From Begonia masoniana (lineage: Eukaryota > Streptophyta > Magnoliopsida > Cucurbitales > Begoniaceae), in the NCBI GenBank assembly GCA_022432975.1, contig CM039514.1, positions 9,965,519 to 10,029,518 of the forward strand: a stretch of DNA of 64,000 nt. The letters are read 5' to 3'. The notes below the pieces were generated by a model that saw nothing but the letters and a program-made list of their open reading frames with translations, searched no databases and was not told the DNA's origin. Positions 36,256-48,353 of this stretch are shown here, piece after piece (within the stretch, counting starts at the first letter, position 1; each line of letters begins with the position of its first letter). Position numbers and translations under genes: made by a program.

Positions 36256-36837
36256 ACACAAAGTGCTCTTAGTCAACAATTCCGAATAGTCTCCCAACAG
36301 ACCTAAAACTAACACAATTAAGGTCCTAAACAAGCTACTAGACAATTTAGAACAATCTAAACATTAAACAGAATATTCATTGCCCAAATGCTAAACATCC
36401 TAGCAATCTGAACAACAAATAAACTCCTAAACATAATTATAAAACAGAACCAAAAGACCTAAAACAAGCAGATCATGCTGACCCAAAAAACCCGAAACAA
36501 AAACACTAACATGCTAAAAATAAAAACAACAACTAATCACAATAGGCTGACTTAAATGCACACTTTAAACTATCCTAACATGCTGCAATTACACAGAAAA
36601 AACAGCAATAACAAAAGAACAAAAATAGCTTCTAAAAATCACAAACAAACCATAAATAAACACTAAACACAATTTACTCTCGATCAACAATTCCGAAGAG
36701 TCTCCCAACAGAAAAAGAAAACTAAAAGTGGACAACAAAGTACCTATTGTAACGACCTCTTTTCCCAGCAAGATATTGTCTGTTCTGGGAATTGGGCCGT
36801 AGCTCAATATCCTCCCCTCACGGCTTTGTTTGGCGAT

Positions 36838-36929
36838 GACTTCCCAGTCGGTCACCCAACCTGGTACTACTCTCGCCGAAGTACTTTTAACTTTGGAGTT
36901 CTTATGGGATCCGTTGTCAATTGTGCTCC
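36838..36929 (-). other. 5S rRNA-like segment in left Cassandra LTR
   Basis: The minus strand follows plant 5S rRNA from about GGATCCCATAAGAACTCC through AAGTTAAAAGTACTTCGGC (box A region) to GAGAGTAGTACCAGG and TTGGGTGACC (box C region). It is a Pol III promoter remnant within the LTR, not a 5S gene. Confidence 0.9.
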
Positions 36930-37480
36930 AAAACGCGTCTTGCTATCTTAGGAGGGGTCTCTTTACATATATTTCATTTCCACATACTTCCCCAAGCGAT
37001 GTGGGATTGTGACGACCCCCTTTTTATGACCCGTCACATTTCGGTTCGCCCGCGCGGATGTACCACCATCCGGGTTCGGTTCGTGCAGCCATCGTACACA
37101 TACTTACACATCTGGGTCATCACAATCACCCCCCCTCGGGAGCCCAACGTCCTCGTTGGCCACATTTCCGGTTGGGTACAGGCTGATGTGGGATTGTGAC
37201 GACCCCCTTTTTATGAACGTTCTACATTCGGTTCGCCGCGCCTGATTGTAACCACCATCCGGGGTTTCGGTTCGTGCAGCCATGTACACTACTTACGACA
37301 TCTGGTCAATCACAATCACCCCCCCTCGGGAGCCCAACGTCCTTCGTTGGCCACATTTCCGGTTGGGTTACAGGCTTCTGATACCCATTTGTAACGACCC
37401 CTTTTTCCAGCAAGATATTGTTCGCTCTGGGGATTGGGCCGTAGCTCAATATCCTCCTCTCACGGCTTTGTTTGGCGAGG

Positions 37481-37571
37481 ACTTCCCAGTCGGTCACCCA
37501 ACCTGGTACTACTCTCGCCGAAGCACTTTTAACTTCAGAGTTCTTATGGGATCCGTTGTCAATTGTGCTCC
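37481..37571 (-). other. 5S rRNA-like segment in right Cassandra LTR
   Basis: Same 5S-derived stretch as at 36838-36929, with a few substitutions (AGAAGTGCTT versus AAAGTACTT in the box A region as read across copies). Confidence 0.9.
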
Positions 37572-39833
37572 AAAACGCATCTTGTTAACTTGGAAGTGGT
37601 CTCTTTACATATGTTTCATTTCCACATACTTCCCCAAGTGATGTGGGATTGTGACGACCCCCTTTTTATGACCTGTCACCTTCCGGTTCGCCCGCGCGGA
37701 CGTACCGGCATCCGGGTTCCGGTTCGTGCAGCCATCGTACATATACTTACACATCTGGGTCATCACACCTATTAAGCAGAGCAATTAACAACTTCAAATT
37801 TTCCAATTAAGGAGGTCTCTTGCCTTGGGAGATGGGTACAAAAATTGCACAGCAAGTGTTACGAAAAACACACACAAACAGAGTCTAAGATATGCAAAAA
37901 TAGCAACCTAGAACTAAAAAATAATGCAAGGTTCAAATGTCAAACCTCCTAGCAATTTGAACAACAAACATAACACCTAAACGTCTTCTAAACAAGATAA
38001 GAAAGAACAAGAAAAACAACAAGAAAATAACAGAGAAAATGCTTGAAAACATAAACAAACACCTAATCAAATGACACTCTAAACAGGACAAGCTATCACA
38101 TGCGAGTAGAATACAGATTTAATCAACCATTGTAAGTGCAAAAAATTCACTCAAAGTTGCCGGAAAGGATACATATTCATCACATTAATCAGATCAGCAA
38201 GTTAGACAAAGTGATGCCTTGAAGTTTGAAAACAGATTTGGCTTCTAGTTTTATCAAACAAAACAGCAATGAGTGAGAGCATAATATATGTTAAACTCAT
38301 GATTAGCAACTCTTTTAAACATAGGTGAGCACTTGAAAGGTTCATGCACAGAATATGTAAGAATCGGTTCAATATGGTGCACTTAATGTAAGCATGCTCA
38401 GATTAGTGCTAAAACATAACAAAAAGCACCTAAACACTAAAAACAGCAAGCTAAGATAAATTAACATGCTTCAAATCAGGGCCAATTCAACGTGCAAATA
38501 AGTTGTCATCAATTATACATTCTGCCAATCAAAACAAAGCAGAAACAAAAATAAAACAGAACAGTTTAGATTTTGCAAACAAATTTTAGCATGCAACCTT
38601 TTAAAACAGCAAGTAATCTTCAGCATTCAAGTTTTAATTTGATTATCAATTTTAGCACTAAAACAAATTTTTAAACAACCAATTTATCTAGATAAGAAGC
38701 AATTTAAGCAAGCTGATTCTCCAAATTTGCAAACAAATTTTGCACAGAATCTTGCAACTCAAAAACAACAAGGTTTTACAATGATCACATTCTAATTATA
38801 TACTCGATGCATATCACTTGTAAGGTCGAGAATTCAGCACTCACAGCAAGCATTATGGAATTAAAAATATAAAGTGAAACTCAACTCCAGCAAACAGATA
38901 TTTCACCATTCAAAACTAGTTTGGAAAAACATTTTCAGCAAAAGATCTACAGCTTTTAAAAGAAAACAGATTTTGCAATTTATTTTCAACAACTTAAAAA
39001 CCTCTAAATTGCCTTAATAATAGTGACAAAAATGCAAAACAACAATGAAAAGAATTCAATCAAACAGAGAGACAATTTTAAGTTTTTTTTTTTAAAGCAT
39101 AACCGAACAGATTCAGAATAGAACACAACTACAGAATCCAAGAAAAAGAGAACAAATGCATCCAAGAACAGAATAGGACACAAATGCAGAAAACACATTC
39201 ACAAATTAGAAAAGAAGCACTCAGCAGAAACAGAATAGAAACTCACGCTTGAAAAAAACAGAAAAGACTAGAACATAACATGCTCTAGACAGAGACAAAA
39301 ACATGCTAAACAGATCACACAATAGAAACAGCAAACAAAACGGTAAGTAGAACTAGACAACAAAAATAGACACAGAACAGAACTGAAACACAAAACAAGA
39401 GAATAAACAAATAGAAAAACATTCTGAAGTTTTCTAAACAAAACAGCAAACAAAATCATCCTAACCGAACAGATATCTTCACAATATTGACATATGTGCT
39501 TGACAAACATTCTGAATTGAAGCAAAACACATGCTATGACATGCGAGACACTACAGCTCAGAAACAGAAATAGCATAACAGAGACGAAAATAGAAACAAA
39601 AATGACAAAACAGACTCTTCAGGAAACAGAGACAATAAACAAAACAGAAACACACAACTAGGCATGCTAACATTGAGACACAGCTATCAAGAAAGAAACG
39701 TGATTAAATAAGTGTTCTGGAGAGTGAACACAGAAAACCAAGAACAGACATGCATGCTGACAGAAAACAGAAACCAACAGAGAGGAAATGCACACGAAAA
39801 ACAGAGACAATGCAATGCATGAAGAGCACTAAG

Positions 39834-39845
39834 CACTGATACCAA
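39834..39845 (-). other. Primer-binding site next to LTR at 39848
   Basis: The complement reads TGGTATCAGTGC, one mismatch from the Met-tRNA PBS used by the other elements, two bases before TGTTAGGCTACGG. Confidence 0.75.
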
Positions 39846-39847
39846 AT

Positions 39848-41528
39848 GTTAGGCTACGGCCTACAAATGGAGTTAGAAAACGCATGCGGAAGAGAAGAAA
39901 ACACAAAGAGATCGATGCTCAAAGAGAACCCCAAAAACAGACGAAGATATGCATGAAAAACAGAGAAAGAAATAGGGAAGGGGAGACGAGAGACGAGAGA
40001 AGGTTACCGATAAGTGGGCACGTCGCCTAACTCCTCATAGAGTTGCGAGGGATTGATAAAAATGCTATGGAGGTGGCGGAGTTAAGGGATCCATCACTGG
40101 CCGAAAGGTTGCTCTTGGCACCTTTCTGGACAGAACTTCACCGATGGACAGGGAAGTGCTCCAGCAGCTGGAACAAGCCCTGCAAGCGTGGTTTTCGTCC
40201 TCAGAAGAGATCGAAGGGAAGTGGGTCAATGGCCCTTGGCTGATCTGAGGCTTTTGGCACTTTGGACAACTGATCCTTCGCTGGCAAAGGAAACACAGCA
40301 GTTGGGAACGAAGGTTTCGCCGCCCTCCTTCAGTCGAGCTCGTGTGGGAGCTGACAGAAGGCGACTAAGTATTCCTCTGAGAAACCTTAAGCCCAAGGAA
40401 GACTGGGGCAAAGCCATTCGAGTGCCGGCTAGGCAGAGAGAGAAATCTCTCTTCACGGAGAAACTCCGACAGACGAAGAAGAACACTCTTCTGTTTCCAA
40501 AAATTTGTATAACTGGCTAAACATTTACAAAGCTACAGTGGAAGCAAAATACGCAGGCGAAGAATCGGTGAAGAAGGAGAGAACGCTTCTGAAAATTCGT
40601 TGCACAATGCCTAGAAATGTAGCCGTTGGTCGATTCTGCAGACGCTGGTGATTCGGTTCACTTGGCAATGCCTCCAGACCGGTTCAACTTTGATTCACCT
40701 TGGTTCAGCCGGTTCAGCCCTTGGTTCACCTTGGTTCAACATCCCTTTTAAAGAATATTACTAACATACATTCTAAAAAGTTTTCCAATTAACGAATTTT
40801 AAACAAAACTAAAGTATCCTAAATTACACAATAAATACAAGGCTTGGTTACATAATTTGAATTAAAGGAAAACAAGTTCCTTTTTCTTTGATTCACTTCA
40901 AGCCTTGAGAGGCAATTTACCTACAACATTTCACAACTCCATTAGATAGATAAAATAAATAAAATAAATACATACCTTGACTTGTTCTCAACGGATCAGG
41001 GTCATGGACATATCACTCAAGGAGATAGAACTCCTTCTCGGTTCTTGACCAAACTGAGCTTACCGTTTACAAATCTTCATGGCTCGGATTCTGCAAACAA
41101 ACTAGGTTATTCTCATATCATCAACAACTATTACAAGCACCAATAACCATGTATTTATAGACCTAGAGTGGCTGGTTGTTTGGGTTAGGCTTGGGCTGCA
41201 AAAAAGAATTATTATGTTTGGCCAATGTTGGGTTTCTCTCCAATCTTCGGCCCATGTTTGGCTTATCTCCATTTCTTTTGCTTCAACCAACTTCCAACCA
41301 CCATCTAACTTAACATACATCTAATCCTAATGCCTAAAGATGCATGCAACTATAAAACATTACATGAAGGCCAATGTTTTCCCACAAAATACAATGCTAA
41401 AAGTTTGCCAAAACAACAAGAAAAAGTAAGTGTTTGGTTACAAATTTTAATTTCAAGGGAGACAAATCCCTTCTTCAAGTGCCTCCCTCTTTGGTTTCCA
41501 TGATAGTATGTGTAAGGGGTGATCCATG
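39848..41528 (-). mobile_element. LTR of the CRM/Reina-like element, right end cut by copia element 2
   Basis: Starts TGTTAGGCTACGGCCTA next to the PBS. A minus-strand TATA box (CTATAAATAC, 41151-41160) fits a U3 promoter reading leftwards. A possible alternative end is ...CTACAACA at 40928, so 40929-41528 might be a second related LTR piece; both segments end with similar text (GGTTACA...TTTCAAGG..., about 40850 and 41437). GGTTCA-type short repeats lie at 40650-40745. Frames at 40043-40520 look non-coding. Confidence 0.55.
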
Positions 41529-42872
41529 TGTAGGATCGAGATTGCCTAAGAAGGGGGGGGGGGGTGAATTAGCCTTTTTAAAACTTAATTTACTAAACTA
41601 ATTAATTTCTCTCTTATGTTCAAACAATATGAAAACAGCAAATAATCAAACAATGCAAGAGAGAGAGAGAGAGAGAGATTGACACCACAGTTTTTATCGT
41701 GGTTCGGCTAAGCTTGCCTATGTCCATGCTTCAAGGCTCTCCCTTGAAGATTCTTAACCTTCTCCTCACGAGAAAACAAGATCGAACTTCCGGGCGTCGA
41801 TCTACTGCCTTTACACTTTAATTGAACTTCACGGGCGTCAATTACAGCCTTTACAGAATTGTGAGTTTGTAAAAATCAACACAATCTAAACTCCCTCAAA
41901 GATTAAATCTCAAGTTAAGGTTCGAGAGGAGTAGATAAGATTTTTCAGAGTATGATAAAAATTCGCAGGTTAGGGCTCAAGAATAAAATTCACAGAAGGT
42001 TATTTCTTCGAGCTTCTTCTTCGGCTTAAATACTCTGTCTGATTTCTGCTTCACAGAATTGAATGCTTCTTTCTACAAATGAAAAAATGTTACCGTTGGG
42101 AAGCATCCGTACGCAAGCAGATATCCGTTGCATCTGAAATTGTTGTTCGTCGCCATTAATGTTCTAGAGTTAAAGCTGAAAACAACGTCACTGTAGCTTC
42201 GCGGTTATTTTGAATTCTGGCGGAAGATCACCAGTTGAAACAACTTTATAACACTATCGGCAGAAGCACCTTGAAATGCTATCGGCAGATGTAAGCTTTG
42301 AACGTCATCGGCAGATGCAACTTGAAATGCTATCGGCAGAAGCACGTTGTAACTCCATCGGCAGGAGTAGTTTGAAAACGCCATCGGCAGGAATAGCTTG
42401 AAAACGCCATCGGCAAGAGTAGCTTGAAAACGCCATCGGCAGGAGTAATTCTTTGAACGACTTCGCCTTTTGTCGTTTAGCGATCGGTTGAAGTAGCCTC
42501 TGAACGACTTCTCCTTTTGTCGTTTATCGATCGGTAGATGTAATTTTTTTTCTTCGCTATCACTCCAAAAAATTCTGTTTATCGGTAGAAGCCTTCATTT
42601 AAATACTACGCCTTTGTCGTTTAGCAGTTTCTACTTCACCATTGGATGTACACTTTGTTTAACAATTTTTCAGACCTGTTACACTAATTTAGCGCTGTAC
42701 ACTTAATCACAGTTGTTAGACTACTAAAATACCCTTTCCAAGGGCATTTCCAACAGATTGAATCACATACATAATTCATTATTCTCATTAATCAACATAA
42801 TCAAATTACATACTTAACATTCAAATACATCATCAAAAACTTAGTTATACTTCAACACCATTTAAGTCAACA
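41529..42872 (-). mobile_element. 3' LTR of SIRE copia element 2 (1344 bp)
   Basis: Plus strand TGTAGGATCGAGATTGCC ... TTTAAGTCAACA, homologous to 8782-10071. It holds a different tandem block (42250-42450) at the place of the 46-bp array, followed by GCCTTTTGTCGTTTAGCGATC-like words at 42465-42535. Confidence 0.92.
42250..42450. repeat. 26-28 bp tandem repeats CGCCATCGGCAGGAGTAG
   Basis: About eight units of the form CTTGAAAACGCCATCGGCAG plus GARTAG, more diverged at the left (GCTATCGGCAGAAGCACC). This occupies the same LTR position as the 46-bp array of element 1. Confidence 0.9.
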
Positions 42873-43185
42873 ATCTCTCCCTTTTTGATGATGACAATCT
42901 ATGAGTATAAATTTGATTAAACACTACTCTCCCCCATAAGCCTAGCTCCCCCACAGTATATGCATACATTCCAAATTCAAACACAGATCATATCAAGGTT
43001 ATCAAGGTTTCATATCCAATCTAATTTCTCAACCACATCATCAATCAAATACTTTCTCCCCCATTGACATTATCAAAAACAATGAGCAGAGAAATAGAAA
43101 AAACAATGCATTCAACAATTCAAAGAAACAGCAGTGTACCAAAACAGATGAATATCAGAAAAACAGTGTATATAAAAAAGATCTC

Positions 43186-45414
43186 CTATTTACAGAAATC
43201 TAAAAATTTCTTCCAAAAGGCATGGATGATCCATGAGTCCACATCAAGGTGCGGGGAGAAGTAAGCATCCACGAGGGCTTGAAGGGATTCAAGATCATGA
43301 GGAAGTGGTGCTTGATAGACTACCAGGTCCAGACATGGAGGAGGAGGTGGAGATGCGTCTGGAGAGACTACTAAGTCCATACTGGTAGATTGGTCCAGGA
43401 GAGGAGCAGAGGATGATGGCTCGACAGGTGGTCCATTATAAGAGACTTCCATTGGACTGGCTGGCTCAGGTGAAGACTCACGAACAGGAGGAACAACAGG
43501 AATAGGAAATTGGAGTTCGGCCTCCTGAAGAGCTAAAGGTGTTAAACGAACAGAGTCTTCAATAACCTCAGATCTGCAAAGTGGAAGTATGAGGTCTTCT
43601 GAACAAGCCTCCGGGTAAGAAGGAGGGCTAGATGGTCCCGGTAGAAAAGCATCAAATTGAGACTTGAGCGATTGATGATTTAGGGCGGTAATTTCCTTAT
43701 GTCTGTCCATTTTCTTAGACAGCAGATCTAGACCTGTATCCAAAGCGATGCTCATGTCCAATTTGATCTGTCTCAGCTGTTGATCCATGTTGTCCTTAAT
43801 AGAAGTGAGGGCAGTACCTAAGCTGGCTATGCTAGACTGCAAAGCATTAAACTGATCCTCACTGATGGAAAATCTCCTTTGATAAGTAAGGGGAGAGGGA
43901 GGAACAGAGGTTGGTTGGATTGGTGTGGAGGGTTGGACTGGAAGAGCAGGGTGGACTTGAGGAGAAAGGTGTGGGATATCCTGGTGGACGGGAGAAATAG
44001 GTGGGACTGTTGGAGGCAGAGAAGTCACCATGAGTGTAGATGGAGGAGAGGGTGGAGAGAATGAGGGGACATATAACAGAATGGACTGTGCCACTAATGT
44101 AGGAGGTGGAGGAGGAGGAGGAAAACTAGGAGGAAAAGGAGCTAAGATTGCCTCAACAATATGGGCTAGAGAGGAGGGAGCAGGATTCCGTGAAGGAAGG
44201 TGGGGGCGAGACACCAGAGAATGAGAAGGAGAAATATCAAAAGCAGGGATCTATGAATCACCACCGCCTTCTTGAGTTGAGGACTCATCAGCCAGAATCA
44301 GTTTCCTCTTTCCTTTCTTGACAGCAGCTACCTTAGTAGCCCGTTTCTTAGTCTGATCCAGAACAAACTCACCATTCCTATTTCTCTTGATCCCCATTCG
44401 ACTCAAAGTGTTTTTGGAATAATAGCTAGAAGGTTGAAGTCGGCAGGGATCTTCTTCCTCTGGAAAAGCAACATCAAGCTGTGAAAAGAGCTTCATGAGG
44501 ATCATGTTGTAGGGGAGAGAGGTAGCTTTGGAAGACACAGCCTGAATCATCCGACGAACAACAATAAATCCTAGATTGAAGGGGGTCTTGTGGTACAGTG
44601 CAAACATGACAAAAACCTCCATTGCACTCACTTCGTCATGGTGACCACCTTTAGGGACAATATTGTACCCTATCATTTAATGAAATAACCTGGCCCTTGT
44701 GGTCAGGTGTTTGCCCTTAAGATGATCAGGGGAAAGGTTTGGGTCAAGAGCTATAATCTGTAGAAAACGTTGACCCTCAGAGGTGCCAAAGAAAGAAGGC
44801 TCAGTGCTGGAATCATACCGATAGGGACAACTATCTAAATGGGAGCACTCCAGAAGGGCATTGATGGACTGTGGAGTAATTTCTATATGCTTTCCATACA
44901 CAAAGCTCTTTATAGAGGAAAGATCAGAGGTAAAACTCAGGTTGGCATAAAACATTCTGATGGCTTCCGGGTAATAGAAGGATTCTACATCAAACAGTCC
45001 TAATAACCCGAGATCCTTCAAGGGTTCTACAATATCCAGTCCAGCTAAGTCATCAAAGAAAATACCACGACTGGGAATTAAAGATTTGTACTTATAGTCG
45101 TCATGGTACTTTAACTCAGCAGCTTGAGAGAGAAAGAAGAAAGATGGCCACTGTGTTCCACGAGGAATCTCTCGTGGTGGACGAGCTGAGATTTTTGCCT
45201 TCTTCCTAGCAGGTTGTGGAATAGCGAAAGACGATGAAGCCATGTGAACGAGTCGAGAAGGAAAACCTAGAGAGAAGAAAGAATTGAAGGGGGAGGTTTT
45301 CTGAAAGAGCGCGAAAATGAAGCGTCTCTGAGAAAAAACAGAGTTTAAAAGGAAGAGGGCTTCGCCTGACGGGATGAAGATATACGTGTAAGACGATATC
45401 GCCGGATGGGTCAC
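43186..45414 (-). pseudogene. SIRE ORF3 of element 2, interrupted by stops
   Basis: The likely start is the ATG at 45243 (MASSSF). The N-terminal domain (to 44677) is interrupted by TAA where element 1 has a Gln codon, and resumes at 44676-44251. After another stop, the proline-rich linker and C-terminal part run open from 44214 to 43186 (342 codons: PPPPPP tracts, a heptad-like section around SIASLGTALTSIKDNMDQQLRQIKLDM, and an acidic Pro/Ser-rich end). Apart from two or three stops the frame is continuous, so the ancestral protein was about 680 residues. The N-terminal domain is far more similar to element 1 than the linker and tail are. Confidence 0.78.
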
Positions 45415-45439
45415 ACGTGTCGCCAGATTAAAAATTCAT

Positions 45440-45525
45440 CAACCGATGCCTATCGGTAGATATGCATCTACTGGTAGATATGCATCTACCGATGCCTATC
45501 GGTAGATCTGCAGCTACCGATGCCT
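45440..45525. repeat. Palindromic ATCTACCGATGCCTATCGGTAG repeats
   Basis: Overlapping direct and inverted copies of CATCTACCGATGCC and TATCGGTAGAT between ORF3 and pol. The text can fold into several hairpins. At the same place element 1 has only traces (ATCCGGTGCATATACATC, 3973-4020). Confidence 0.85.
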
Positions 45526-45589
45526 TCACAACACAAGCAGCTCTATCACAAACAGAATTTCCAACAGAAGAAGAAACTTAGCTTTTCTC

Positions 45590-47342
45590 AGACCGAATGA
45601 AACCTAACTTTATTCTTATATTATTGAAGGTTTTTTCATCCAAAGATTTTGTAAATATGTCAGCTAATTAATCGACAGAGTTGACAAATTCTAGAGAAAT
45701 ATCACCCCTTTGAACGTGATCTCTTATGAAATGATATCTAACATCAACATGCTTAGTTCTAGAGTGCTGGATGGGATTTTTGGAAATGTTGATAGCACTG
45801 GTATTATCACACCGGATAGGAATCCTATTATAAAACAGATTATAGTCCTCCAATGTCTGTTTCATCCACAGCATTTGTGCACAACAACTGCCAGCAGCAA
45901 TATATTCACTTTCAGCAGTTGATAATGCAACAGAATTTTGTTTCTTAGAATACCAGGAAACTAAAGATTCACCAAGGAATTGACATGTTCCACTGGTGCT
46001 TTTCCTATCAACTAGACTACAGCATAGTCAAAATCTGAATATCCAATCAGATCAAAGGAAGTGCCTTTAGGATACCATAATCCAAGATCACAAGTTCCAC
46101 TCAAATATTTAAATATTCTCTTGACAGCATTTAAGTGGGATTCTTTAGGGGCAGCTTGGAATCTTGCACATAGACAAACACTAAAGAGTATATCTGGCTT
46201 ACTTGCAGTCAGATATAACAATGAACCAATCATACCACGATATTTCTTAATATCAACACAAATTCTTTTTTCATCTTTATCCAATTTAGTTGTGGTACTC
46301 ATGGGAGTCTTGGAAGAATTAGAAGATTCTAATCCAAATTTCTTAAGAAGTTCCTTAATGTACTTTTCTTGATAGAAGAAAATTTCATCAGGAGATTGAC
46401 TAATCTGGAAACCTAAGAAGAATTTTAACTCCCCCATCATACTCATTTCAAATTCACTTTGCATGAGGGAGGAAAATTCATTACACATTGTGACATTAGT
46501 TGATCCAAATATAATGTCATCGACATAGATCTGGACTAATAAAATATCATTGTCCTTTTGCATGGTAAATAGGGTTTAATCAGAATTTCCCTTTTTAAAT
46601 GTCCTTTCCACAAGAAAGTTCTTCAACCTATCATACCAAGTTCTAGGAGCCTGCTTAAGTCCATAAAGAGCCTTCTTAAGTCTATACACATGATCAGGTT
46701 TTGCATAGTCTTCAAATCCTAGGGACCGCTCTACATAAACTTCTTCCTGAATATAACCATTTAAGAACGCACTCTTTACATCCATTTGGAAGAGTGTGAA
46801 GTTTTTATAGCACGCATAGGCTAAGAGCATCCTAATTGATTCTAATCTAGCAACAGGTGCAAAGGTTTCTTCAAAATCAATTCATTCTTCTTGATTGTAA
46901 CCCTTAGCAACTAATCTGGCTTTGTTTCTTACAACAATCCCATTTTCATCCAATTGTTCTTGTAAACCTATTTAGTTCCAATAATGGGATGATCCTTTAG
47001 CCGTGGAACAAGTTCCCATACCTTGCTCCTTTCAAATTGATTTAGCTCCTCTTGCATAGCTAAAATCTAATTTTCATCATCTCGGCCTCCTCAAACTTCT
47101 TAGGCTCTACTTGAGAGATAAATGCCACATTTGCACAGAGATTCCTAAGAGAGGATCTAGTCTTAACTCCTAATGCAGGATCACCTAAAACTTCATCTAT
47201 TGGATGGTTTCTAACGTATTTCCAATCTCTAGGAAGAGCTGTGGATTCATCTTTTACAAGAACGATTTCTAGAGAAGTAGAAGAGAGTTCTAAAGATTTT
47301 TCTACTTGAAGGGGATCTGTAGACTTGTCTAAGGAGAGGGAA
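45590..47342 (-). pseudogene. SIRE copia RT-RNase H of element 2 (broken, 5' truncated)
   Basis: Recognisable RVT_2 sequence from about 47140 (LCANVAFIS) onwards. Open pieces are 46830-46576 ([25 protein letters not shown]), 46563-46012 (YVDD at about 46515, [21 protein letters not shown]) and 45874-45668 ([32 protein letters not shown]). Breaks: a stop near 46575, a frameshift near 46015, a stop at 45668 and several upstream of 46830. About 75-80% like element 1 by eye. Confidence 0.9.
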
Positions 47343-47584
47343 TGTCATGACCCTAATACTGTACCCAATTTCCTGTATATTTTTTTTTATCCCTATATAA
47401 CTTTAAATGACTCTAGGCGGAATTAACCAAAATCGGAATTGAAATCTAAGTTTTTAAATCGTTTAAAACATATCCTAAACCAATTAAATAAAACTTAAAT
47501 AATTTAAAACAATTAAATATAAATAACAAAAACATTTATCAATCGGCCAGGGGAAAAATCGGAAAGAGGCGAGCAAAAGGAAAC

Positions 47585-47820
47585 GGCGATCGATCGCCCA
47601 AAACTGGCGATCGATCGCCAAGCACAAAATGGCGAGGGGCGATCGTTCGCCCCTCGCGCCCCTCGCGCGGCGTCCGATCGCCCTTGGCTGATTTTCACCG
47701 GCTAGCGAGCGATCGCCATTTCTCCAGCGATCGCTCGCCAAGCTCTCTGGAATTTCTTCCAGAGAGCTGGCCTTTGCATTTCATCAACAATCAGCTCTCT
47801 GGAATCCGATTCCAGAGAGC
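47585..47820. repeat. GATC palindromes and GCTCTCTGGAAT hairpins
   Basis: GGCGATCGATCGCC twice (47585-47598, 47606-47619), an imperfect 26-nt palindrome centred on GATCGTTC (47632-47657), then AGCTCTCTGGAA/TTCCAGAGAGCT (47741-47768) and GCTCTCTGGAAT/ATTCCAGAGAGC (47793-47820). All can form hairpins in LTR RNA. Confidence 0.92.
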
Positions 47821-47903
47821 AAAGCTTCCATTCAATATTTATTCCCTCCACACATCAACTTTACACATCGCCGATTTCATCTCAATTAACATACTGAAAA
47901 CAT

Positions 47904-48003
47904 NNNNNNNNNNNNNNNNNNNNNNNNNNNNNNNNNNNNNNNNNNNNNNNNNNNNNNNNNNNNNNNNNNNNNNNNNNNNNNNNNNNNNNNNNNNNNNNNN
48001 NNN
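47904..48003. other. Assembly gap, 100 N
   Basis: Exactly 100 N, the conventional placeholder for a gap of unknown size. Frames reading through it are meaningless. Confidence 0.99.
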
Positions 48004-48353
48004 AAATATGTTGCATTCGTTCACTGGTCTGATGATCCCTGATACAATAGGAGGTGGATCAGTTTTCCCAGGGTATGAATCTATATACTCAATTAAGGGG
48101 CAGATTAATTCCTTTAACATCTGATTTGATCCCTGATACAATGGGAGGTGGATCAATTTTCCCAGGGTATGAATCCGTATGTTCAATTAAGGGGCGGATT
48201 AATTCCCTTAAAAGTATACTGTGACAATCTGTTCACATCTCACCATGCTACTTCATGTCAATTCATTTTCGTTTTCTTTCAAAATATGATGCATGGTAAC
48301 TGAAAAGAAACATTCATTCATGCACACACAAATCCTACTGTTTTGTGATGTAG

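Larger units (their letters stand above)
36748..37767 (-). mobile_element. Complete Cassandra TRIM with an extra internal LTR piece
   Basis: Left LTR 36748-37124 (377 bp) and right LTR 37390-37767 (378 bp), both TGTAACGACC...GGGTCATCACA, flanked by CCTAT on each side (36743-36747, 37768-37772). Between them lies not one internal region but two, separated by a partial LTR copy (about 37183-37315). This is a non-autonomous TRIM with no coding capacity; its LTRs carry 5S rRNA-like promoters. The PBS (about 37377-37388) is damaged (CTGATACCCA). Short frames inside it are noise. Confidence 0.93.
34511..39834 (-). other. Very long A-rich leader of the CRM/Reina-like element
   Basis: About 4.3 kb of low-complexity sequence (without the Cassandra at 36748-37767), rich in A and C on the plus strand (AAACAGAAACAAAC-like text), between gag and the PBS at 39834-39845. 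No convincing coding frame: the short frames at 39004-39576 are phase-free and repetitive. It contains a direct duplication (35930-36255) and a repeated TCAACAATTCCGAA(G/T)AGTCTCCCAACAG-like block at about 36268 and 36677. Confidence 0.65.
41529..47342 (-). mobile_element. SIRE/Maximus copia element 2, truncated
   Basis: Minus-strand element with 3' LTR, PPT (42873-42888), ORF3 and RT-RNase H, then cut off at 47342 just upstream of the RT, where a gypsy LTR begins. Integrase, protease, gag and 5' LTR are missing. It is diverged from element 1 at both LTR and protein level, so an independent insertion. Left flank CCATG (41524-41528); the matching right duplication is lost. Confidence 0.9.

Noticed and set aside
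36838..37571. 5S rRNA genes on the minus strand
   Set aside because: The 5S-like text is diverged, occurs within paired LTRs with TSD, and has the known Cassandra arrangement.
39004..39576. Cys/Phe-rich minus frames resembling membrane proteins
   Set aside because: Caused by A-rich plus strand giving T-rich codons (Phe, Leu, Cys); no conserved motif.
40043..40520. Two plus-strand frames of 66 and 110 codons
   Set aside because: Sit inside an LTR next to its PBS, overlap each other and an antisense frame; no domain seen.
47684..48186. Frames spanning the N gap
   Set aside because: They read through 100 placeholder N bases.
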